A program made the translations under genes and the position numbers. A stretch of 64,000 nucleotides of DNA from UMGS1933 sp045593405 (GTDB lineage: Bacteria > Bacillota > Clostridia > TANB77 > CAG-508): assembly GCA_045593405.1 (NCBI GenBank), contig JAZNWN010000014.1, forward strand, positions 5,355-69,354, written 5' to 3'. Below are positions 15,405 to 24,016 of this stretch, in pieces. The notes below the pieces were generated by a model. That model worked only from the letters and a program-made list of their open reading frames with translations, had not been told where the DNA came from and searched no databases. Position 1 is the stretch's first letter, and every line of letters begins with the position of its first letter.

Positions 15405-16356
15405 ATGAGATATAGTGATTTTTCTGCAGATCAATTCACATCTCCTATGTACAAGGAAGTTGCTCAAAAGCTCTTAACCTTAGTTAAAGATGAAAATACT
15501 AAAAGGAAAATGGAACGGCATATTATATGAAGGTGGATTTGATGATTTTTCTGTAAATGGATCTTTTTATATGGAAAAAGAGGTTTTATATAAAAACAAC
15601 CCAATAATTGAATCTAGAAAAAGATTAGATATGGCTTATTTATTATTAAAAAACCCACAAATGATTGAAACAATACAAAAAAACAGTGCTTGTTTTTTTC
15701 ATGGTACAAATGCAAATGCTCTTCCAAGCATATTAAAATATGGAATAAATAGTGTAGATACATCTAGAGAAAACAATATAGATGTGACAACTGGTGAAGA
15801 ATGGTCTAGGATTAATGGGAAAAGAAATTTTATAAGTTTAACAGATTGTTTTAATGTAGCATTATCATATGCTAATGTTGGGCCAAATGATAACTCAACG
15901 AATGCATTATTAAATTTTGGGGTTTTAGTAGGTACTTCATTGAAGGATATGGATGACCTCAAATTTTCTAGAGTACATTCAGATATACCAGAAATTGGAG
16001 TTGTTGGAAATTTGCCGATACAACATGTGAAATTTTTAGCTGTTCCTGAAGATAAAGTTGAATTTGTTAAAAAAATGGTAGGAGAAAAAGATATAGATGT
16101 TGTATCAATGGATATGAGAACTATGTATTTTACAAGTAGTTTTAGAGACAAGCGAAATTTATTAGAATTAGAAGAAATTAATGAAAATATGGAGTTGCCA
16201 AAATCACCTTATCCAACATATTTCAAAGATGATGTTAAACCACTAGTAAATGAGAGAAAGACCTCAAAAATTAAAGAAATTTTTGAGGCGCTGAAAGCAA
16301 AAATACATACAAAAACTAAACAAACAGATGATAAAACCATAAGTGAGAGGGGTTAA
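15405..16356 (+). CDS. ADP-ribosyltransferase-fold-like protein, read through a CGG +1 shift
   Basis: Two frames form one protein. Frame 1 starts at ATG 15405 (MRYSDFSADQF...KRKME) and meets CGG at 15516-15518; skipping C15516 continues as GILYEGGFDDFSV to 16356, ~316 residues in all. The downstream frame has no ribosome binding site of its own at 15490. Residues ~95-160 look like an ART fold: FFHGTNANALPSILKYGI (His-Gly-Thr and a helix) and FISLTDCFNVALSYA (Ser and Tyr). A possible third residue is the Glu in SDIPEIGVVG. This resembles the His-Tyr-Glu layout of PARP-like and KptA-like enzymes. Target unknown. The next gene lies 5 nt downstream. Confidence 0.55.
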
Positions 16357-16361
16357 AACAG

Positions 16362-16802
16362 ATGGAAAATGTTCAAAATATTAGTGATATCTCAAAAGAA
16401 ACACTTACTTTCTTAGCATTCTTTGATAATAAGATGATTGAAAATATTCCAGAATATATTATTACAAAATTATGCGAAGAAGCTGCTGATTCAAAGTTAG
16501 ATTTTTATATTGATGTAAATAAAAGTTTTCAAGAACAAAAAATTTCTGAAAAAAGTAAGGATTTAATATCTCTTATTTATTATGATTACATTGCTGATGA
16601 AGACGAAAAGAAAGAAATCTTAAAGCAATGGAATTTAAATGAGAAAGATTATCAAAAGGCTCAAAAAGAAAAATATAACTATGATAATATTTTTAAAAAG
16701 GAAAAAGCAAATACTACTTGTGTTGAATTAATTGAAGTGAAAAAGGATACAATATTTCAAAAAATAAAAAAATTAATTAAATTACTTGCCATGAAAAAAT
16801 AA
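16362..16802 (+). CDS. Unknown partner of the ART-like gene
   Basis: 146 residues, starting 5 nt after the ART-like stop, with GAGAGGGG as ribosome binding site inside the upstream gene. Mostly helical, acidic in the first 110 residues and very Lys-rich at the end (KIKKLIKLLAMKK). No domain recognised. The tight spacing suggests co-expression with the ART-like protein, possibly as immunity or regulator, but this rests on position only. Confidence 0.5.
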   Translation: MENVQNISDISKETLTFLAFFDNKMIENIPEYIITKLCEEAADSKLDFYIDVNKSFQEQKISEKSKDLISLIYYDYIADEDEKKEILKQWNLNEKDYQKAQKEKYNYDNIFKKEKANTTCVELIEVKKDTIFQKIKKLIKLLAMKK

Positions 16803-16814
16803 ATAGTGTATAAT
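16786..16814 (+). promoter_or_regulatory. Promoter of the riboswitch-antiporter unit
   Basis: TTGCCA, 17 bp, TATAAT. It overlaps the end of the preceding gene; transcription would start just before the riboswitch at 16820. Confidence 0.75.
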
Positions 16815-16819
16815 GTCTT

Positions 16820-16945
16820 AGCTTTGAGGGAGTAGTTGGCATAGTAAAAATGTAATAAAGTCAACAACCGATAGAAATATCTGGCTTTATTTTAAATAAC
16901 GAGACTTGTTTGTAGATATAAAAGCAATCGAGGCTCTTTTTATTT
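16820..16945 (+). promoter_or_regulatory. yybP-ykoY-like (Mn2+) riboswitch
   Basis: An 8-bp closing helix pairs AGCTTTGA (16820-16827) with TCGAGGCT (16928-16935). Inside are the conserved GGGAGTAG after the first strand and AACGAGACTTG before the last, both hallmarks of yybP-ykoY RNAs. A T run follows GAGGCTC, so the 3' strand may also be part of a terminator. The class binds Mn2+ and commonly controls cation exporters, in line with the antiporter gene 27 nt downstream. Confidence 0.7.
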
Positions 16946-16972
16946 GCAAATGTAAAGAAGAAGGAGATAAAA

Positions 16973-17938
16973 ATGGAAGTGTTATTATGGATAGCTCTAA
17001 TAGTGCTAGGATTTATTTTATTAATTAAGGGAGCAGATCTTCTAGTAGAAGGTGCAAGTAATACTGCAAAAAAATTTCATATACCAGAAATTATAATAGG
17101 ATTAACGATAGTATCTATTGGAACATCGTTGCCAGAATTATTTGTTAGTATAAAATCAGCAATTGATGGATATCCAGATATGGCCATAGGAAATGTTGTA
17201 GGAAGTAATATTGCAAATCTACTTTTAATATTAGGAACATCAGCAATAATTAAAGCAGTTTCTTTTAAAAGGGAAACTAGATTAATAGAAATACCAATAT
17301 GTTTAGCAGTATCTATTATATTCATAATACTATGTAATATAGGACAAGACGTAACAAGAATAGATGCAACAATTTTAGTAGTGCTATTTATATTATTTAT
17401 TATTTATACAATAGTAATGGCAGTTAAAGGTGAAGAATTTGATAAAGAAGATGAGGAAACGAAAGAAGTAGAAGATAAGCCAGCAGGTTCTACAATAAAA
17501 AATATAATATATATGATTCTGGGAATTGCTTTATTAAAGTTAGGTGGAGACTTTACAGTTGATAATGCTGTTAATGTTGCAAATTTCTTGGGTTTAAGTG
17601 AAAAATTAATCAGTGTTACAATACTTGCAGTTGGGACAAGTTTACCTGAATTTGTTACAAGTGTTTCTGCTGCAATAAAGGGAAAGAGCGATATTGCAAT
17701 TGGAAATATAATAGGTTCAAATATATTTAATATGCTATTAATAATAGGTGTATCTGCACTAATTAAGCCAATTATATATAATGTAAGCTACAACATAGAT
17801 ATGGTATTTGTGCTTGTGGCAACAACAGTTTTAGCATTGTTTCCATTAATACCACCTAAAAACAAAATGTCTAGAGGAAACGGAATTGTATATGTAATTT
17901 TATATGCTATATATTTAGCAACTTTATTAGTAAAATAA
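16973..17938 (+). CDS. CaCA-family Na+(H+)/Ca2+-type cation antiporter
   Basis: 321 residues, about 10 membrane segments in two inverted halves. Each half carries the alpha-repeat motif: SIGTSLPELFVSIKSA with GNVVGSNIANLLLILG (residues ~42-88) and AVGTSLPEFVTSVSAA with GNIIGSNIFNMLLIIG (~218-262). The cytosolic loop (~150-168) is short and acidic. Family members exchange Ca2+ for Na+ or H+. The Mn-type riboswitch upstream suggests that this member may export Mn2+, which is inferred. Transcription ends at the hairpin at 17944. Confidence 0.9.
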   Translation: MEVLLWIALIVLGFILLIKGADLLVEGASNTAKKFHIPEIIIGLTIVSIGTSLPELFVSIKSAIDGYPDMAIGNVVGSNIANLLLILGTSAIIKAVSFKRETRLIEIPICLAVSIIFIILCNIGQDVTRIDATILVVLFILFIIYTIVMAVKGEEFDKEDEETKEVEDKPAGSTIKNIIYMILGIALLKLGGDFTVDNAVNVANFLGLSEKLISVTILAVGTSLPEFVTSVSAAIKGKSDIAIGNIIGSNIFNMLLIIGVSALIKPIIYNVSYNIDMVFVLVATTVLALFPLIPPKNKMSRGNGIVYVILYAIYLATLLVK

Positions 17939-17943
17939 AAATC

Positions 17944-17977
17944 ATGCAACAATTTTTTAAAAAATTGTTGCATTTTT
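17944..17977 (+). terminator. Terminator of the antiporter gene
   Basis: ATGCAACAATTTTTT/AAAATTGTTGCAT hairpin followed by five T. Its 3' half overlaps the -35 box of the next small unit. Confidence 0.85.
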
Positions 17978-17997
17978 AATATTCATTCTGCTATAAT
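17968..17997 (+). promoter_or_regulatory. Promoter of the 26-codon membrane peptide
   Basis: TTGCAT, 18 bp, TATAAT; 27 bp before the start codon. Confidence 0.65.
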
Positions 17998-18024
17998 AGT
18001 AAAAATACAAAAAGAGGTAGAAAA

Positions 18025-18105
18025 ATGAAAAACTATGTAAAAAAAGCTAATTTAATATATGTTTCAACAGTTTTTTTAATAGTTTTTCTATTTTTGTTTT
18101 TATAA
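18025..18105 (+). CDS. 26-residue single-span membrane peptide
   Basis: MKNYVKKANLIYVSTVFLIV then FLFLFL and stop. It has a positively charged start and one hydrophobic helix covering most of the length. It has its own promoter (17968), ribosome binding site (AGAGGTAG, 5 nt before ATG) and terminator (18104), so it looks like a real monocistronic gene despite its size. The form resembles type I toxins and other membrane microproteins. No antisense RNA gene can be proven from the sequence. Confidence 0.55.
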   Translation: MKNYVKKANLIYVSTVFLIVFLFLFL

Positions 18106-18132
18106 TAAGGGATTTTTATTCCTTATTTTTTT
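18104..18132 (+). terminator. Terminator of the microprotein unit
   Basis: AATAAGG...CCTTATT stem with a 10-nt AT loop and a run of seven T. Confidence 0.8.
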
Positions 18133-18163
18133 ATGTCAAAATTAACAAGAAAGGAAGAATTAT

Positions 18164-19222
18164 ATGGATAACTTTAACAAAAAAATAGTACTAGAAGATG
18201 GAGAAGAATATTTGGGATATGGATTTGGAGCAGATGTTGATAGCATATGCGAAATAGTATTTAATACATCAATGGTTGGCTACCAAGAAATAGTATCAGA
18301 TCCATCGTATACAAATGAGATGGTAGTTATGACATATCCATTAATTGGAAACTATGGAATAACAGATGAGGATTATGAAACAAAACAGCCTACAATAGGA
18401 GGATTAATTGTAAGAGAATATAATGACATACCAAGTAATTTTAGATATACAAAAACCTTAGCAGAATATTTAGAAGAAAATAATATACCTGGAATATATG
18501 GATTAGATACAAGAAAACTAACTAGAAGCATTAGAGAAAAAGGAAGTAGAAAAGCAATAATTACAAGTATAAATACAACTAAAGAAGAAGCATTAAAGAA
18601 AATAAAAGAATATGAAATAATAAGTAAAAGAGTAAGCAAAGTAAGTTGTAAAAAGAAATGGTATTCAAGAACTGCAAATGCAAAATATAATATTATTGTA
18701 GTAGATTGTGGAGTTAAATTAAGTATAATAAAAAGTTTAAATAAAAAAGAATGTAATGTAACAGTAGTTCCATATAATACTACAGCTGAACAAATTATAG
18801 ATTTAAAACCAGATGGAATACTTGTATCAAATGGACCAGGGAATCCAGAAGAAGCAGAAGAAATAATAGAAACTGTAAAAAAACTGAAAGGAAAATATCC
18901 AATATTTGGAGTAGGTTTAGGGCACCAAATAATAAGTTTGGCTTATGGTGCAAAAATTGATAAACTGAAATTTGGACACAGAGGTGGAAATTATCCAGTG
19001 CTAAACTTAGAAACAGGTAAGATAGAGATAACAAATCAAAACCATAGTTATGTTATAGATGAAGAAAGCTTAAAAAGAACAAAGTTAGAAGTAACACATA
19101 AAAATATTTTAGATAACACAATAGAAGGGGTAGAATGCAAAAAAGATAAAATATTTAGTGTGCAATATTATCCAGATGAAAATAATTATTTATTTGAAAA
19201 ATTCATAAATTTAATGAATTAA
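18164..19222 (+). CDS. carA: Carbamoyl-phosphate synthase small subunit with dead glutaminase site
   Basis: 352 residues with both CarA domains: the N-terminal CPSase_sm domain (FNTSMVGYQEIVSDPSY, residues ~30-46; GLDTRKLTRSIREKG, ~110-124) and a class I amidotransferase domain (~175-352). The amidotransferase triad is gone. The nucleophile elbow GICLGHQ is GVGLGHQ (GGT = Gly at the Cys position, ~248), and the HPE motif is YPD near residue 334 (FSVQYYPDENN). The frame is otherwise intact and the fold residues remain. Normally this subunit supplies ammonia from glutamine to CarB. Here it should be structural only, with free ammonia as donor. carB follows after two repeats. Confidence 0.92.
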   Translation: MDNFNKKIVLEDGEEYLGYGFGADVDSICEIVFNTSMVGYQEIVSDPSYTNEMVVMTYPLIGNYGITDEDYETKQPTIGGLIVREYNDIPSNFRYTKTLAEYLEENNIPGIYGLDTRKLTRSIREKGSRKAIITSINTTKEEALKKIKEYEIISKRVSKVSCKKKWYSRTANAKYNIIVVDCGVKLSIIKSLNKKECNVTVVPYNTTAEQIIDLKPDGILVSNGPGNPEEAEEIIETVKKLKGKYPIFGVGLGHQIISLAYGAKIDKLKFGHRGGNYPVLNLETGKIEITNQNHSYVIDEESLKRTKLEVTHKNILDNTIEGVECKKDKIFSVQYYPDENNYLFEKFINLMN

Positions 19223-19224
19223 CC

Positions 19225-19304
19225 TGTAGGGGCAGGGTTCCACCCCTGCCTGCATAAAAAATATAACAAATAAATGTAGGGGTCGCACCCCAGGGCGACC
19301 CTCA
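19225..19304. repeat. Two TGTAGGGG-family palindromes between carA and carB
   Basis: First copy 19225-19254 (TGTAGGGGCAGGGTTCCA / CCCCTGCCTGCA), second 19275-19304 (TGTAGGGGTCGCACCC / AGGGCGACCC). They fill the whole carA-carB gap apart from the carB ribosome binding site. Confidence 0.8.
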
Positions 19305-19333
19305 TACAGGATATAAATATAGGAGGAATAGAA

Positions 19334-22300
19334 ATGCCAAAAAGAGAAGATATAAAAAGTGTATTAGTAATAGGTTCAGGACCAATTGTAATAGGACAGG
19401 CAGCAGAATTTGATTATGCAGGAACACAAGCATGTTTAGCATTAAAAGAAGAAGGATATAAAGTAATATTAGTAAACTCAAATCCAGCAACAATAATGAC
19501 AGATACAAGTATAGCAGATAAAGTATATATGGAGCCATTAACATTAGAGTATGTTGCAAAAATAATAAGATATGAAAGACCAGATGCGATACTTCCGGGA
19601 ATAGGAGGACAAACAGGTTTAAATTTGGCAATGCAACTTTATAAAAAAGGAGTATTACAAGAATGCCAAGTAGAATTATTAGGAACAAAGGCAGAAGCAA
19701 TAGAACGCGCAGAAGATAGAGAGCTATTTAAAAAGCTATGTGAAGAATTAGGAGAACCAGTTATAGAATCAGTAATAGCACATTCTATAGAAGAAGGATT
19801 AGAGGCGGCAAAAACAATAGGTTATCCAGTAGTGCTAAGACCAGCCTTTACTTTAGGAGGAACTGGAGGAGGATTTGCAGATAATGATGAAGAGTTAAAA
19901 GAGTTAATGAAAAATGGGTTAAAACTTTCACCAGTAAGTCAAGTATTAGTAGAAAAGAGTATTAAAGGATATAAGGAAATAGAGTTTGAAGTAATAAGAG
20001 ACAGTAATGATACAGCTCTAACTGTATGTAGCATGGAAAATTTGGACCCAGTTGGAATTCATACAGGAGACTCAATTGTTGTTGCACCAAGTCAAACATT
20101 AACTAGTAAAGAATACAGTATACTAAAAAATAGTGCTTTAAAAATAATAAGAGCTTTAAAAATAGAGGGAGGGTGCAATGTTCAATTTGCATTAGATCCA
20201 CATTCTTTTAAATATTATCTAATAGAGGTAAACCCAAGAGTATCACGCTCATCAGCTTTAGCTTCAAAAGCAAGTGGTTATCCAATAGCAAGAGTTACAG
20301 CAAAAATTGCAATAGGTATGAGATTAGATGAAATAAAACTTTCAACAGTACCAGCAAGTTTTGAACCAGCAATTGATTATGTTGTTTCTAAAGTTGCAAG
20401 ATTTCCATTTGATAAATTTGTACTTGCATCAAATAAATTAAGCACTCAAATGAAGGCAACAGGGGAAGTAATGAGTGTTGGTAGAACTTTAGAAGAAAGC
20501 TTACTAAAAGCAATAAGGTCGCTTGAAATAGGTGTATGCCACATTTACATGGGCAAATTTGATGATATTGAAACAGAAGAACTAATGGATTACATTGGAG
20601 ATGCAAGAGATGATAGGATTTATGCAATTGCAGAATTAATAAGAAGACATATAGATTTAGGACTTATATATAACAAAACAAAAATAGATATGTTCTTCCT
20701 AGAAAAAATAAAAAACATAGTAAAGATGGAAAAACAAGTTGTTGAAAATGTAGGAGATATTGAAGTTCTAAAACATGCTAAAAAGATGGGATTTAGTGAT
20801 AAATATATTGCAAAATTATGGAATAAAACAGAAGAAGATATGTATTTGCTAAGAAAAGAAAACAATATCTATCCAGTATATAAAATGATAGATACATGTA
20901 GCAGTGAGTTTGAAGGTTATGTACCATATTTATATTCTACATACGAAGAAGAAAATGAATCAATTGTAAGTGATAGAAAGAAAATAATTGTTTTAGGTGC
21001 AGGACCAATAAGAATAGGGCAAGGTGTCGAGTTTGATTATTCAACTGTTCATGCAGTAAAAACAATAAAAGAAGCTGGATATGAAGCAATAATAATAAAT
21101 AATAATCCAGAAACAGTATCAACAGATTACACAACAAGTGATAAATTATATTTTGAACCTTTAACAGTAGAAGATGTAATGAATATAATTGATTTAGAAA
21201 AACCAGAAGGAGTTATTGCATCACTTGGCGGACAAACAGCCATAAATTTAGCTGGACCACTTTCAAAACTTGGAGTAAAATTAGTAGGAACAGATGTAGA
21301 AGCAATAGAAAGAGCAGAAAATAGAGATAGTTTTGAAAAAGTTATGGAAGAATTACAGTTATTACAGCCAAAAGGTCAAGCAGTAACAAATATAAAAGAT
21401 GGAATAAAAGTTGCAGAAGAAATTGGCTACCCAGTTTTAGTTAGACCAAGTTATGTACTAGGTGGAAGAGCAATGCAAATTGTTTCTGATAAAAAAGCCT
21501 TAGAAAAATATTTAAAAACAGCAGTTGAAATAAATACAGAGCAACCGGTTTTAGTAGATAAATATATAATTGGTAAAGAATTAGAAGTAGATGCAGTATG
21601 TGATGGAAAAGACGTATTTGTAGCTGGAATAATGGAACACGTTGAAAAAACAGGTATACACTCAGGAGACAGTATAAGCATTTATCCAACATTTAGTGTA
21701 AGTGAAAAAGTAAAACAAACAATATTAGATTATACAGTAAAATTAGGTTTAGGAATTGGAATTGTTGGATTATATAATATACAATTTATTGTAGATAAAG
21801 AAGAAAATGTATATGTAATAGAAGTAAACCCAAGATCTTCAAGAACAGTACCATTTATATCAAAGGCAACAGGATATTCTTTGGCAGATATAGGAACACT
21901 TGTAATGATAGGAAAAACATTAAAAGACCAAGGAATAACTGAAGTGTATCCAAAAGAAAAAGAAAAATGGTATGTAAAAGCACCAGCGTTTTCGTTTTCT
22001 AAATTAAATGGAATGGATACATATTTATCACCAGAAATGAAATCAACAGGTGAGGCAATAGGATATGATACAAAATTAACAAGAGCTTTATATAAAGCAC
22101 TTCAATCATCTGGAATGAACTTAGCAAATTATGGAACAATTTTAGTAACAATAGCAGATAAAGATAAAGAAGATGCACTTCCATTAATAAGAAGATTTTA
22201 CAACTTGGGATTTAACATAGAGGCAACAAGAGGAACAGCTATGTTTTTAAAAGAACATGGAATAAGAACAAGAATAAAAAATAAAATAAGTGAAGGAAGC

Positions 22301-22513
22301 GAAGAAATACTAGAATCAATGAGAAAAGGCTATGTAAACTATGTAATAAGTACAAGAGATGTAGATGCAATAGACCAAGAAACAGATGGAAGCATGATAA
22401 GAAGGTGTGCGGTAGAAAACAATATAGCAATGTTCACAGCATTAGATACAGTGAGAGTGTTACTAGATGTCCTAGAAGAAATAACACTTTGTATATCTAC
22501 AATAGATGAATAG
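19334..22513 (+). CDS. carB: Carbamoyl-phosphate synthase large subunit
   Basis: 1,059 residues, the usual length. There are two homologous ATP-grasp halves: GSGPIVIGQAAEFDYAGTQA (~13-32) opens the first and GAGPIRIGQGVEFDYS (~554) the second. Each has a PALGGTGGG-like loop (TLGGTGGG ~174; VLGGRAM ~710) and an EVNPR metal-binding motif (~299 and ~835). The C-terminal MGS-like regulatory domain (~930-1059) is present. It forms carbamoyl phosphate for pyrimidine and arginine synthesis. Because the paired CarA lacks its catalytic triad, this enzyme probably uses ammonia directly. Ribosome binding site AGGAGG. Confidence 0.96.
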   Translation: MPKREDIKSVLVIGSGPIVIGQAAEFDYAGTQACLALKEEGYKVILVNSNPATIMTDTSIADKVYMEPLTLEYVAKIIRYERPDAILPGIGGQTGLNLAMQLYKKGVLQECQVELLGTKAEAIERAEDRELFKKLCEELGEPVIESVIAHSIEEGLEAAKTIGYPVVLRPAFTLGGTGGGFADNDEELKELMKNGLKLSPVSQVLVEKSIKGYKEIEFEVIRDSNDTALTVCSMENLDPVGIHTGDSIVVAPSQTLTSKEYSILKNSALKIIRALKIEGGCNVQFALDPHSFKYYLIEVNPRVSRSSALASKASGYPIARVTAKIAIGMRLDEIKLSTVPASFEPAIDYVVSKVARFPFDKFVLASNKLSTQMKATGEVMSVGRTLEESLLKAIRSLEIGVCHIYMGKFDDIETEELMDYIGDARDDRIYAIAELIRRHIDLGLIYNKTKIDMFFLEKIKNIVKMEKQVVENVGDIEVLKHAKKMGFSDKYIAKLWNKTEEDMYLLRKENNIYPVYKMIDTCSSEFEGYVPYLYSTYEEENESIVSDRKKIIVLGAGPIRIGQGVEFDYSTVHAVKTIKEAGYEAIIINNNPETVSTDYTTSDKLYFEPLTVEDVMNIIDLEKPEGVIASLGGQTAINLAGPLSKLGVKLVGTDVEAIERAENRDSFEKVMEELQLLQPKGQAVTNIKDGIKVAEEIGYPVLVRPSYVLGGRAMQIVSDKKALEKYLKTAVEINTEQPVLVDKYIIGKELEVDAVCDGKDVFVAGIMEHVEKTGIHSGDSISIYPTFSVSEKVKQTILDYTVKLGLGIGIVGLYNIQFIVDKEENVYVIEVNPRSSRTVPFISKATGYSLADIGTLVMIGKTLKDQGITEVYPKEKEKWYVKAPAFSFSKLNGMDTYLSPEMKSTGEAIGYDTKLTRALYKALQSSGMNLANYGTILVTIADKDKEDALPLIRRFYNLGFNIEATRGTAMFLKEHGIRTRIKNKISEGSEEILESMRKGYVNYVISTRDVDAIDQETDGSMIRRCAVENNIAMFTALDTVRVLLDVLEEITLCISTIDE

Positions 22514-22521
22514 CTAAAAAA

Positions 22522-22550
22522 TTGAAATTAATGAAGAATTATGGTATAAT
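22522..22550 (+). promoter_or_regulatory. Promoter of the 65-codon gene
   Basis: TTGAAA, 17 bp, TATAAT, starting 9 bp after the carB stop. Confidence 0.8.
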
Positions 22551-22596
22551 TATATTGATTAACTCGCTACTGCGAGATTTTTGGAGGTAATACATC

Positions 22597-22794
22597 ATGG
22601 AAGAAAAAAAATGGGGCGTATTAGACTGTTTGCAATTGATTTGGTTCGATTTTTGGATCAAATCAGCTGTAAGAAAAAAAGAAAGAGAGATGTACTCTGG
22701 AATTAAAATGCGGCCCAAAGTTGCAAAAAAGCTAAAAGAACTAGGATATGAAGTTTACATCTATAGTTCTGGTGCCACTGCAATTAATTGGTGA
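22597..22794 (+). CDS. Small solitary protein (65 aa), unknown
   Basis: MEEKKWGVLDCLQLIWFDFW... is a Trp-rich amphipathic start, then a basic stretch (VRKKERE) and a helix-strand end (KVAKKLKELGYEVYIYSSGA). It has its own near-consensus promoter, GGAGG and terminator. Base use is richer in G+C than its neighbours, and it has an in-frame CGG (22710-22712, ATG CGG CCC). If CGG forces a +1 shift in this host, the product would end eight codons later. No family recognised. Confidence 0.6.
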   Translation: MEEKKWGVLDCLQLIWFDFWIKSAVRKKEREMYSGIKMRPKVAKKLKELGYEVYIYSSGATAINW

Positions 22795-22803
22795 TACCCA
22801 GGT

Positions 22804-22847
22804 AAAAGTAGAGAAAAATGAAGATTTTCAAATTTCTCTACTTTTTA
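22804..22847 (+). terminator. Terminator of the 65-codon gene
   Basis: AAAAGTAGAGAAA / TTTCTCTACTTTTT with a 16-nt loop. Confidence 0.85.
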
Positions 22848-22928
22848 CCATTTTTACAAAAAAATATTTTTTACTAAATATAGACATAAAACAAATAAAA
22901 TGGTATATTATACTTGGTGGGTGATATT

Positions 22929-23969
22929 ATGAAATTTGAAACAAAAAGGATGCTTAGAAAGATAAAAAGCATTAATTATAAAAAAATGGATAAAATTGTA
23001 GATATAATATCAAAAAACAATAATAACAAATCTAAACTATATATAAAATTTGATATATTTAGAAATTTCTTAAAAAGAGGAATTGGTTACACAGACTATT
23101 TTAGAGGGGATTATATAAATTTAAATAAAGAAGAAAAAAATACTTATGTAACAGCAAAATCTTTTTATAGAGTAATACATTATTTAAATAATTATGATTA
23201 TGTTTACATTTTCCATGATAAATTAATATTTAATAAATTTTTCAAAGAATATATAAAAAGAGATTATATAAATTTGAAAAAATGTACAGTAGAGCAATTT
23301 AAAGAATTTTTAGATAAGTATAATGTTGTGTTTGCAAAAGACCCAATTGGTGAATGTGGACATGGTATAAGGAAAATAGATGTTGAAAAAGTAGAAGATA
23401 AAGACATTCTTTATGAAGAACTAATAAAAAATAAACAATTCTTAGTAGAAGAAGAGATTGTTCAAAGTAAAGAATTGAACGAAATAAATCCGAATGTTGT
23501 AAATTCATTTAGAGTAGTAACACTTGTAAAAGATGGACAAGCATATATATTAAACAATGCGCTTAGAGTAAATCAAGATAATAGTGATGTAATAGGATGT
23601 TCAAATGACTTATATTTTAGCTTTGCAGAAGACGGAACAATAGACAGTAATGTAATTGATGATTATGGAAATATTTATGAAAAACATCCACTAACAGGTA
23701 AGAGATTTAGTGATGTAAAAATAAAAGATGTAAAAGAGGCATTTGAACTTTGTAAAAAAGCAGCATTAGAAGTACAAGAAGTAAGATATGTAGGCTGGGA
23801 TGTGGCTTTTTCAAACAAAGGACCTGTAATTGTAGAAGGAAACGAATACCCAGGTTACGGAATACTTCAATTCTATAAATTAAAAAATAAAAAATATGGA
23901 CATTTAAAAGAAATACAAGATGTAATTGGTGATGAAGTAAAAAATATGAACTTACCATGTGTTAATTAA
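22929..23969 (+). CDS. Sugar-transfer-associated ATP-grasp protein
   Basis: 346 residues from the ATG at 22929 (GGTGGGTG precedes it). The ATP-grasp core includes VFAKDPIGECGHGIRKI (residues ~133-149), FLVEEEIVQS (~176-185, hinge), NSFRVVTLV (~197-205) and VIVEGNEYPGYGILQ (~299-313, with metal-binding Glu/Asn). Enzymes of this family are usually in polysaccharide or capsule loci and ligate a carboxylate to an amine or thiol, but few substrates are known. Here the gene is alone with its own promoter region and terminator, so the partner is not evident. Confidence 0.75.
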   Translation: MKFETKRMLRKIKSINYKKMDKIVDIISKNNNNKSKLYIKFDIFRNFLKRGIGYTDYFRGDYINLNKEEKNTYVTAKSFYRVIHYLNNYDYVYIFHDKLIFNKFFKEYIKRDYINLKKCTVEQFKEFLDKYNVVFAKDPIGECGHGIRKIDVEKVEDKDILYEELIKNKQFLVEEEIVQSKELNEINPNVVNSFRVVTLVKDGQAYILNNALRVNQDNSDVIGCSNDLYFSFAEDGTIDSNVIDDYGNIYEKHPLTGKRFSDVKIKDVKEAFELCKKAALEVQEVRYVGWDVAFSNKGPVIVEGNEYPGYGILQFYKLKNKKYGHLKEIQDVIGDEVKNMNLPCVN

Positions 23970-23973
23970 AAAC

Positions 23974-24015
23974 AAGGGCCCCATATTCCAATTGGAACAT
24001 GGGGCTCTGTTTTTG
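23974..24015. terminator. Bidirectional terminator
   Basis: AGGGCCCCAT...ATGGGGCTCT hairpin with a central TCCAATTGGA palindrome and a T run on the plus side. It lies between two convergent genes. Confidence 0.85.
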
Positions 24016-24016
24016 C

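Noticed and set aside
14985..15467. 160-codon minus-strand frame near the tRNA-Leu repeat
   Set aside because: It translates the reverse of tRNA and terminator repeats (the CRWWDS type of spurious ORF) and has no start signals.
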